Below, in pieces: positions 18,354-26,300 of a DNA stretch of 64,000 nucleotides (position 1 is the stretch's first letter; every line of letters begins with the position of its first letter). The stretch is from Solimonas sp. GTDB lineage: Bacteria > Pseudomonadota > Gammaproteobacteria > Nevskiales > Nevskiaceae. A model generated the notes under the pieces. It did not search any database. It worked only from the letters and a program-made list of their open reading frames with translations, and was not told where the DNA came from. The translations under genes were made by a program, and so were the position numbers. Location: NCBI GenBank assembly GCA_030149365.1, contig JASBRP010000056.1:1-64000 (forward strand), in the 5' to 3' direction.

Positions 18354-19142
18354 ATGGCCAAGCTGCTGCGCTCCGCCTGGATGCTCGGCTCGCTGCTCGC
18401 GGCGGCCCTGCCGGGCCCTGCCGCCGCCGCGCGCGACGAAGCCGCGCTGCGCAGTTGCCTGGCCGCCAATCTCCCGCAGAAATCGCTGGCGCAGGACATC
18501 ACCCTGCGCCAGACCGACGCCGGCGGCACCGTGCGCGAGCTGGTCGGCAGCTGGTACTGGCGGCGTGACGCCGAGGGCCACCAGGCCACGCTACGGCTGT
18601 CCGCGCCGGCCGACCTGGCCGGTGCCGCCTACCTGTTCGTCACGCGCCAGGGCAAGGAGGACTTCTACGTCTACCTGCCCGCCGTGCGCAAGGTGCGGCA
18701 GGTGACCGGCGCCACGGTGGCACAGAGCCTGTTCGGCAGCGGCCTGTCGGCCTTCGACCTCAAGTTCCTGTTCAGCGGTCTGCACGGCGGCAAGCTGACG
18801 CGCATCGGCAGCGGCTACAGCGGCGGCCGCGCCGTGGAGCAATGGCGCTTCCTGCCGGCCGGCAACGATCCCGACATCCTCTACGACCGGCTCGACCTGA
18901 CCATCGACAACGCCTGGTGCCTGCCGCTGAAGGCTGACCTTTACGGCGGCGTGCCATGGAAGAAGCTGGAGGTGGACCCCGCCTCGGTGCGCCAGGTCAA
19001 CGGCCGCTGGGCCTTAGGGCGCGCCACCCTGACCGACCTGCGCGAGCGCAACACCACCGAAATCCGCCTGCGAAACGACCGGGTCGATGTGCCGCTGGCG
19101 CCGGAGCTGTTCCGGCCCAACCGCTTCTACCGGACGCGCTGA
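18354..19142 (+). CDS. LolA-like outer-membrane lipoprotein-sorting family protein
   Basis: A 262-residue periplasmic protein. A signal peptide (MAKLLRSAWMLGSLLAAALPG...AAA) leads into a LolA-like fold: TDAGGTVRELVGSWYWRRD, LYDRLDLTIDNAWCLPLKAD and VWKKLEV-type strands. Key family segments are FYVYLPAVRKVRQV near residue 105 and SGLSAFDLKFLFSG near residue 128. Members typically accompany RND/MMPL exporters or DUF1302 proteins and are thought to carry hydrophobic cargo across the periplasm. GGAGAGG lies 6 nt before the ATG at 18354. The DUF1302 gene upstream fits a shared envelope role. Confidence 0.78.
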   Translation: MAKLLRSAWMLGSLLAAALPGPAAAARDEAALRSCLAANLPQKSLAQDITLRQTDAGGTVRELVGSWYWRRDAEGHQATLRLSAPADLAGAAYLFVTRQGKEDFYVYLPAVRKVRQVTGATVAQSLFGSGLSAFDLKFLFSGLHGGKLTRIGSGYSGGRAVEQWRFLPAGNDPDILYDRLDLTIDNAWCLPLKADLYGGVPWKKLEVDPASVRQVNGRWALGRATLTDLRERNTTEIRLRNDRVDVPLAPELFRPNRFYRTR

Positions 19143-19155
19143 AAGGTAGCCTGTT

Positions 19156-19575
19156 TCAGGCGGTCTGCTCCTGCTCCGCCCGCCGCAAATCCAGTCCCAG
19201 CCAGCCCAGGATCGCCACCGGCCCCCAGATGCCGAACAGCTCGATCAGCACGCTGCGGGTCGGCACGCCGAAGCTGCCGTACTCCCAGACGTGATGCACG
19301 GCATGCAGTGCCGAAAGCAGCAGCGCCATCATCACCAGCGGCAGCCCCCGCGCGGGGCTCAGCGTCGCCCACAGCAGCGCGGTACCGATGGTCAGGTAGG
19401 CGGTGCCCACATCGGTGACGAAATGCGCGCTGTACAGCGCCGCGCGCGCCGGGTTGGCGATGCACAGGTACCACTGCTCGGTGAAGACCACCATCAGCAC
19501 GCCATTGGCCAGTGAGGTGGCGGCCATGAACATCAGCAGGAAGTAGCGCAGGGGTGGGTGCGGGTGGTGATTCAT
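19156..19575 (-). CDS. Small four-helix membrane protein, unknown function
   Basis: A 139-residue protein, nearly all hydrophobic, with about four membrane helices. Helix 1 is near residues 9-30 (YFLLMFMAATSLANGVLMVV) and helix 4 near residues 108-127. A conserved-looking HAVHHVWEYG segment lies between helices 3 and 4; the clustered His residues could bind metal or heme, which is speculation. I recognise no family. It converges on the LolA-like gene with a 13-bp gap. Confidence 0.6.
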   Translation of the reverse strand: MNHHPHPPLRYFLLMFMAATSLANGVLMVVFTEQWYLCIANPARAALYSAHFVTDVGTAYLTIGTALLWATLSPARGLPLVMMALLLSALHAVHHVWEYGSFGVPTRSVLIELFGIWGPVAILGWLGLDLRRAEQEQTA

Positions 19576-19705
19576 GCGGAAGCTCGGCAGGGAGGATGGG
19601 CTGAAGCCTAAGCCATCCGAGCGCCGCCGCGATTACCTCCCGGGTAGTTGCCGGCCCGCCGGCCCGGCGTGAGCATGGACTCCAGAAACCACCGAGAGGC
19701 CTGCC

Positions 19706-20077
19706 ATGATCCCCATGTACATCGTCGCCGCCCTGTTCCTGCTGATGGGCCTGGCGGCCTTCGCCCTGCCACGGCGCTTCCTGCGCAACTTCGACCTGCC
19801 GGCCGAGACGCCCACGGCACGCAACGAGATCCAGGCGGTGTACGGTGGCTTCGGCCTGGCGATGGCCCTGGCCCTGGTGGTGCCGCTGTGGCTGCCGGCC
19901 CTGCGCGACGGTATCGCCCTGACGGTGGCGCTGGCCCTGGGCGGCATGGCCTTCGGCCGCGTGGTCGGGGCCCTGCGCGAGCGACCGGGGCCCTGGCCGG
20001 TGCTGTTCTTCTTCGTGGAAGCGATCGGCGCCGTCGTGTTGCTGGGCGTGCTGCCGGCCGGCAGCCTGTCGGCCTGA
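19706..20077 (+). CDS. DUF4345 family membrane protein
   Basis: A 123-residue protein with four predicted helices. The DUF4345 signature region is seen in AETPTARNEIQAVYGGFGLA near residue 35, followed by AFGRVVGALRERPGPWPVLF. Function unknown. GAGAGG lies 7 nt before the ATG. The next small gene follows after 11 bp and is probably on the same transcript. Confidence 0.75.
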   Translation: MIPMYIVAALFLLMGLAAFALPRRFLRNFDLPAETPTARNEIQAVYGGFGLAMALALVVPLWLPALRDGIALTVALALGGMAFGRVVGALRERPGPWPVLFFFVEAIGAVVLLGVLPAGSLSA

Positions 20078-20088
20078 GGAGCGATGCC

Positions 20089-20298
20089 ATGATCACGATC
20101 GCGACACTGGCGGCGCTGCTGCGCCGGCTGCTGGATCTCGGCGCCGAGGCTTCGGTGATGGAGGAGGGCCTGCAGCTGAGCTGCGGCGGCCTGGGTCTGG
20201 CCAGCTACGGCATTCCGGTGGCGCCGGTATGGCTACCGGAAGCCTTGCTGCGCGAGCGGCTGGTGCCGTCGCGACAGCAGGATGATCCCTGGCGCTAG
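20089..20298 (+). CDS. Small hypothetical protein
   Basis: A 69-residue reading frame, in frame with and just after the DUF4345 gene, starting MITIATLAALLRRLLDLGAE. A ribosome site (GAGGAGCGA) lies close upstream. The product is soluble with a Leu-rich start and a basic C-terminus; no family recognised. Its stop overlaps the end of the convergent 108-residue gene by 4 bp. Supported only by spacing and codon use. Confidence 0.45.
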   Translation: MITIATLAALLRRLLDLGAEASVMEEGLQLSCGGLGLASYGIPVAPVWLPEALLRERLVPSRQQDDPWR

Positions 20299-20621
20299 AG
20301 CAGAAGCCCGGCGGCGCCCAGCGCCTCGCCGATGGAGCCGCGCGGTGGCCAGTACTGCAGGTGTCCCGGCACGGTGACGCCGATGGCGCCGTAGAGATCC
20401 GGCTGTTCACGCACCAGGCATAGCGCCAGGCGGCCGTCCTCGCCGTAGACCAGCACCGCCGGCGTATCGCCGGGGATGCAGGTCCAGCGGTGCCAGTAGC
20501 GCAGGAACAGGCGCGGCAGCCGCGCCTTGATGCGCTCGAAGCTGGAAGCGAACTCCGCCAGCTCCTCGGCGCTGAAGCGGCTGGAGGGCGGCGGCATCTG
20601 CATCGGTTCGTGCATGCCCAT
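20295..20621 (-). CDS. Hypothetical protein downstream of the CRP/Vfr gene
   Basis: A 108-residue soluble protein. It has a helical N-terminal part (FSAEELAEFASSFERIKARL), an aromatic centre (LFLRYWHRWTCIPGD) and a strand-like C-terminal half (AVLVYGEDGRLALCLVREQP). No family recognised. It starts 9 bp after the stop of the CRP/Vfr gene on the same strand, so it is probably co-transcribed with it. Confidence 0.6.
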   Translation of the reverse strand: MGMHEPMQMPPPSSRFSAEELAEFASSFERIKARLPRLFLRYWHRWTCIPGDTPAVLVYGEDGRLALCLVREQPDLYGAIGVTVPGHLQYWPPRGSIGEALGAAGLLL

Positions 20622-20630
20622 GGCGCCGGC

Positions 20631-21278
20631 TCAGGCCGCCGCGTGCATCATGCTGCCGTTCTGGCCGTTGCGGTAGATCAGGATGTTGCGGCCCTGGGAG
20701 TGCACGAAGCCATCGTTCTTGAGCTTCTTCAGCACGCGGCCGGCCATCTCGCGCGAACAGCCGACATGGCGCGCCAGCTCCTGGCGGCTGATCCGCACCA
20801 CGATACCGCTGGGGTGGGCTACGGCGTCCGGCTTCTTGCTGAGCTCCAGCAGGGCATGGGTCAGGCGGCCAGCCACGTCCATGAAGGCCAGGTTGGCGAC
20901 GCGCTGGTTGAGATCGCGCAGGCGGCAGGCCATCTGGCCGGACAGCTCGAACATGATGTCCGGCTGGTCGCGGACGAAGCGGCGGAAGTTCTGGTAGCTG
21001 AACTCGGCCACCAGCGCCTGGGTGCGGGTGCGCACCACGGCGCTGCGCAGGTTGTGTTCCGGGAACAGGCCCATCTCGCCGAAGAACTCGCCCGGGTTCA
21101 GGTAGGCCAGCACCACCTCGCGGCCTTCGTGGTCCTCCAGCACCACGCTGATGGAGCCCTCCAGGATCAGGTACAGCGAGTGCGGCTCGTCGCCCGCGTG
21201 GATGACCGTGTGCTTGGCCGCGAAGCTCTTCTTGTGCGCCTGGCAGATGAATGCCTGAACCGCCGGTTTGTGCAGCAT
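20631..21278 (-). CDS. crp: CRP/Vfr-type cAMP-dependent regulator
   Basis: A 215-residue global regulator close to E. coli CRP and Pseudomonas Vfr. The cyclic-nucleotide pocket is conserved (NPGEFFGEMGLFPEHNLRSA, matching the E. coli GE-x-G-x(9)-RSA pattern). The DNA-recognition helix reads HVGCSREMAGRVLKKLKNDG, with the Vfr-like CSREM-GRVLK core. I chose the ATG at 21278 because it gives the family length and has GGGAG 9 nt upstream; the frame is open further upstream. It is divergent from the hybrid kinase gene, with 185 bp between them. Confidence 0.92.
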   Translation of the reverse strand: MLHKPAVQAFICQAHKKSFAAKHTVIHAGDEPHSLYLILEGSISVVLEDHEGREVVLAYLNPGEFFGEMGLFPEHNLRSAVVRTRTQALVAEFSYQNFRRFVRDQPDIMFELSGQMACRLRDLNQRVANLAFMDVAGRLTHALLELSKKPDAVAHPSGIVVRISRQELARHVGCSREMAGRVLKKLKNDGFVHSQGRNILIYRNGQNGSMMHAAA

Positions 21279-21455
21279 CGCCTTGTTCTCCCTGAGATCC
21301 CTGTAAGGAGGAATTCCCGCTCCGGGGAGCGGATTCCGCTGAACCTGCGCCTGGAACCCCGAGGCATCCGAGCCCGCCCAGAACGCCAGATCATCCTGAT
21401 CCCCGGCCAGGTACGGCACAATTGGCCTGACGGTGTAGTCAGGTTCAAAAGGGGA

Positions 21456-21471
21456 TTAGCCAAATGGCTAA
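21456..21471 (+). promoter_or_regulatory. Inverted repeat across the kinase start codon
   Basis: TTAGCCA (21456-21462) pairs with TGGCTAA (21465-21471). Only two bases separate the arms, and the ATG at 21464-21466 sits in the turn. As RNA, it would hide the start codon next to the AAAAGGGG ribosome site (21447-21454). It could also be an operator as DNA. Confidence 0.45.
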
Positions 21472-23302
21472 TAGTCGCGGGCAGCCGGGAGCGGTAGCGT
21501 TGAACGACGCCAATTCATCCAGCCGGAGCGCCACGGACTTGGGCATGTCGCACCTACCCATCGAACTGCGGGAGCGGGACGCCGAGTTGCGTTCCCAGCA
21601 GGGCGAATTGGTACTGCTGATGGCCCAGCAGGCGCGGCGCATCCCGCTGCAGCGCTATCTCACCAGCGTGCTGATGGCGGCGCTGCTGTGCTACTACATG
21701 TCGCCCCTGCTGCCGCTGCTATGGCTGGGAGTGGTGATCGCGGCCGTAGCCTGGCGCACCCATGTGCTGCTGCGGCTGCCCGAGGACCAGACGAGTTCCG
21801 ACGACAGCAAGCTGCGGCGGGCCTCGAACCTGTTCCTGCTGACGGGCCTGGTGCAGGCGCTGGTGGTGCTGTTCTTCCCGGTGGTGCCGGTGCTGATCGG
21901 TGCCATCGTGACGATCTACATCGTCGGTGTCTGCTCCGCCACGATCCAGGCCACGGCCGGCTACCGCCGCATCTGCCTGCCCTACGTGCTGACCATGATG
22001 GTACCGGTGGGCGTGGTCTGGACCCTCACGCCGGTGGCCGACGTCGCGGTCTCGGAGCGCCTGCTGTTCGCCGGCCTGATCCTGATCTACATCACCACCA
22101 TGCTGAGCCACGCCCGAGGCGTTTCCGGAGTGTTCATGGAGTCCTACGACATCCGCCAGCAGCGCGTGGATCTCAACCGCAAGCTGCGTTCCGCCCTCGG
22201 AAACGCCGAAACCGCCAACCGGGCCAAGACGCGCTTCCTGGCATCTGCCAGTCATGATCTGCGCCAGCCGATCCATGCGCTGTCGCTGTTCAGCGGCTCG
22301 TTGCTGCTGCGGCCCATGGATGCGCGCACCGCCGCCATTGCCGAGCAGATCGACAAGGCCGTCAAATCGCTGGCAGGCCAGCTCGACGCATTGCTCGACA
22401 TCTCGCGCCTGGACGCCGGCGTGATCGAGCGCTCCATTTCCAGTGTCGACCTGCCGACGCTGCTGTCGCAGCTGGTGGACGAGTTCCAGCCACAGGCCGA
22501 CCGCAAGGGCCTGCGGCTGACACTGCAGGGCCTGGATGGCAGCATGGTCCGCACCGATCCGATGCTGCTGCAGCGCATCCTGCGCAACCTGGTCTCCAAT
22601 GCCATCAAGTACACCGACCAGGGCGGCGTCCACCTGTCGGTGGAGCCGCTGGGCGACAAGCTGCGCATCAGCGTCGCCGACACCGGGCCGGGCATTCCCG
22701 AGTCCGAGCAGGAGCGGGTCTTCGAGGAGTTCTACCAGCTCAACAATCCGGAGCGTGACCGCAGCAAGGGCCTGGGCCTGGGCCTGGCGATCGTGCGCCG
22801 CCTGACCGAGCTGCTGGATATCGACCTGAAGCTGGCGTCCACCCCGGGTAACGGCAGCCGCTTCTCGGTGGATATCCCGGTGACACGCAATCCGGGCATG
22901 CCGGCGCTGGACGAAGCGGTGCCGGCCGGGCCGCTCTGGCGCCATGTCCAGGTGCTGGTAATCGACGACGAGGAGGCCATCCGCCTGGGCATGCAGACGC
23001 TGCTCGAGGAGATGGGCTTCACCGTCGAAACTGCCGCTTCCACCGACGCGGCGCTCGACAAGGCGCTGGGCTTCACCCCGTCGATCGTGCTGGCCGATTT
23101 CCGCCTGCGCGGCGACGACAACGGCGTCCGCACGATCCGCGCCCTGCGCCAGACCTGGCCCGAGTTGCCGGCCCTGCTGATCAGCGGCGACACCGCCCCC
23201 GACCGCCTGCGCGAGGCCCGCGATGCTGGCGTCGAATTGCTGCACAAGCCGGTCAATGCCATGACCCTGCGGGAATCCATCCTCAAGGCCGTCAACGAGT
23301 GA
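21464..23302 (+). CDS. Hybrid sensor histidine kinase with C-terminal receiver domain
   Basis: A 612-residue protein. The N-terminal third has several membrane helices (about residues 65-210) with no large periplasmic domain. Next is a HisKA domain with the phospho-acceptor His264 in SASHDLRQPIHAL. The HATPase domain has N-box NLVSNAIKYTD, G1 VADTGPGIP and G2 GLGLGLAIVRRL. A receiver domain (from about residue 490) has the phospho-acceptor Asp545 in VLADFRLRGDD. ATG 21464 has AAAAGGGG 9 nt upstream; ATG 21545 is an alternative. Its stop overlaps the GTG of the fusion enzyme (GTGA). The NarL-type regulator encoded at 29041 is a likely partner. Confidence 0.9.
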   Translation: MANSRGQPGAVALNDANSSSRSATDLGMSHLPIELRERDAELRSQQGELVLLMAQQARRIPLQRYLTSVLMAALLCYYMSPLLPLLWLGVVIAAVAWRTHVLLRLPEDQTSSDDSKLRRASNLFLLTGLVQALVVLFFPVVPVLIGAIVTIYIVGVCSATIQATAGYRRICLPYVLTMMVPVGVVWTLTPVADVAVSERLLFAGLILIYITTMLSHARGVSGVFMESYDIRQQRVDLNRKLRSALGNAETANRAKTRFLASASHDLRQPIHALSLFSGSLLLRPMDARTAAIAEQIDKAVKSLAGQLDALLDISRLDAGVIERSISSVDLPTLLSQLVDEFQPQADRKGLRLTLQGLDGSMVRTDPMLLQRILRNLVSNAIKYTDQGGVHLSVEPLGDKLRISVADTGPGIPESEQERVFEEFYQLNNPERDRSKGLGLGLAIVRRLTELLDIDLKLASTPGNGSRFSVDIPVTRNPGMPALDEAVPAGPLWRHVQVLVIDDEEAIRLGMQTLLEEMGFTVETAASTDAALDKALGFTPSIVLADFRLRGDDNGVRTIRALRQTWPELPALLISGDTAPDRLREARDAGVELLHKPVNAMTLRESILKAVNE

Positions 23303-26300
23303 CGCGACCGCGGCCGGCACCGGGGGATCAGTCCAGCCGGTGGCTGTCGCGTGAATTCGCCGAACTGCTGTCCGATCCCGACAAATGCCATCGCACGCCG
23401 TCCCGGGAGCCCTCCTACGACCTGGTCATCGTCGGTAGCGGCTACGGCGGTGCCGTTGCTGCAGCCGAGCTCGCGGGTTGTACGCAAGATGGCCGCCCCC
23501 TGAAGGTCTGCGTGCTGGAGCGTGGCCGCGAATACCTGCCCGGCGCCTTCCCATCTCAGCTGGCCGATCTGCCAACGCAGTTGCGGGGCAGCTTCGGTGG
23601 CCGCAGCAAGGGTGGCGAAGGCCTGTTCGATATCCGTGCCGGGCGTGACCTCGGCGTACTGGTCGCCAACGGCCTGGGCGGTGGCTCGCTGATCAATGCT
23701 GGCGTCATGGAGGTTCCGCGGCGCGAGGTGTTCGATGCCCGCTGGCCCCATGCATTGCAAGGCCGCTCTGCCCTGGACGAGTGCTACGCCCAGGCCAAGC
23801 AACTGCTCGGCGCCTCGCGCGGTGCCGAGGACAACCGCATCGGCCTGCATGCGACGCTGCAGGACGAGCCATTGGCCAAGACCCGCGTGCTCTCAGTCAT
23901 GGGGCAGGGCGCCATGCGTGAGGCCGCGGTGACGGTGGCGATGCAGGATGGCATCAACGCCGAAGGCGTGGCCATGAAAGCCTGCAAGCTCTGCGGCGAC
24001 TGTGCCACCGGCTGCAACTACGGCGCCAAGGAATCGCTCGACACCAACCTGCTGGTACGTGCCGCCCGGCATCACGCCGACATCTGGTGCGGTGCCACCG
24101 TGCTGCGGCTGCAGCGGCCGGCAGAAGATGTCGACTGCTGGAGCCTGGAGCTGGCGCATACCGACGCCAAGCTACGCCTGCAGGATGCCGGCCCGCGCTG
24201 GCTGACGGCGCGCCGGGTGATCCTGGCGGCGGGCGCCCTGGGCTCCAGCGAAATCCTGCTGCGTACCCAGAGGCGCAGCGCACGCACGCTGTTCTCGCCG
24301 ATGCTCGGCCAGCGCTTCTCCGGCAATGGCGACCTCATCGCCTTCGGCTATGGATATGGCCCCAAGGCCCGGGCCAATGCCGTGGCCGACGAGGACCAGC
24401 CGCCGCTGCAGCGGCGTGTCGGGCCGACGATCACCGGGATTATCGATACCGGCATCGAGGCACGGCCCGGCGTTGCCGCGCAGCACATCGTGGTGGAGGA
24501 ACTGGCGGTGCCCGGCTCCCTGCGTCGGGCCGCGGAAGAATCCATCACCACCGCGCATACGCTGCACGAGCTCGGCTGTTTCGATGGCAGCCGGCATCGC
24601 GAAGGGCACCCGGCCGATGATCCCTTCGCGGTGCAGCGCGAGCGAATCCGCCACATGTCGATATTCGCCGCGATGGGTGACGACGGAGCCGACGGCAGCC
24701 TGCAGCTGCAGGGCGAGGTCGATGCGCAGACCAGCGACGGCCACGTCTCCGTGGTCTGGCCGGGTCTTCCGCAGCGGCCGCTGTTCGAAGCCCAGTTGCA
24801 GCGCATCGATGCCCTGCGTGCCGCGGCAGGTTTCGATGGGCGCACGATGCCCAACCCGCTATGGCGCTTCCTGCCGGATTCGATGGGCTTCCTGGTGCAG
24901 GACGCGCGCGGGCCGGTGGTCAGTGTTCACCCCCTCGGCGGCTGCGCGATGGCCGACGACGTTACCCGCGGCGTTGTGGATGACTGTGGCCGCGTATTCG
25001 ATCCGGAGCGCCAGGGCCTGGCCGAGGCCTGGCATCCGGGCCTGGTCGTGCTCGACGGTGCCATCCTCAGCTCGGCACTGGGTACCAATCCGGGCCTGAC
25101 GATTGCCGCCGTGGCCCTGCGCGCCGTGCGCGCCCTGCGGCAGCAGTGGGGTTGGGCGTTGCCGCCACCCGCCGTGCCGCAGGCCATCAGCCGTCCTCAC
25201 ATGGGTGATGTCGAGCAGGCGATCATCCAACGTGCCACGCTGCCGCGCGAAGGCACCAAGGTCGCCGTCTGCGAGCGTCTCGCCGGCCCGATGGGGCTGC
25301 GCGATATCCATGGCCTGGACCGTGACTGCTGGGTGGAGCTGACGCTGGACTACCAGCCCCTGCGCCTGGCAGGTCTGTTCCGGCCCGACGAGGAGGGCCG
25401 ACTGAGCGGCGCCAGGCTCGATGTCGGTGGCCAGAGCCCGGCGGAGCTGCGCATCTTTCCGCTGCGCGAGTGGCAGGCGCTGCAGTCACAGGCCCTATCC
25501 CGCGAGGAGCGGCAGCGGCAGGAGCGGCAGCTGGCGCGTGTCTACCGCGTGCAGGGAACGCTCACCGTGATGGAACGCGAGGCCAGCGGCTTGGTTCGCC
25601 GCACCGCGCGGGGTACCTGGGCCTGGTGGCGCAACCGCGGCCTGCGCGACAGCGTGTTGGGCCTTGTGGCCTGGGCGCGCAATGCCATCGCCGGAGAATC
25701 CAGCCAGGGCCCCGGCGTGCTGGAACGGATCTGGGGCATGCTCAAGCTCGCCAGCCGTGCCGGCGAATGCCGCCGTTTCGATTACCGGCTGAAGATCGTC
25801 GAAGACCTCACGCCCGCGGATGTGCAGGCGGGTTTCCAGCCACCAGCGACCTTGCTGGGTGGCGACATCCTCGGCCACAAGCACATCACCTATGCCCGGC
25901 CCAGCAATCCCTGGCGCCAGCTGCAAGAGCTCAGCCTGACACAGGTTGGCAGGTCACTGGCCGGTCCCGCCCTGCTGACGCTGGACCCGCAGTACCTGGC
26001 GTCGCGCGGCCGCCCGTTGATGCGTATCGAGAAGCAGGATTGCCACGTCGAAGCCCTGATGGATTTCGTCTCGCTAGGCGGCTACTTCCTGCGACTGCTT
26101 TTGACGATCCACGTCTGGAACCTGCGCAAGCCGGATACGCCGCGACACCGGGCGCTGCAGCGTCTGCCGGGCAAGCTGCCAGGACTGCCGGCGCCGGAAA
26201 TCCACTGGCTGGAAATGGGCGAGGCCGACGGCATACCGCTGCGCCTGCGCCTGGCGCGCTACCGTCGTGATCCAGTGGTCGCCGTTGGTGCCACCACGCC

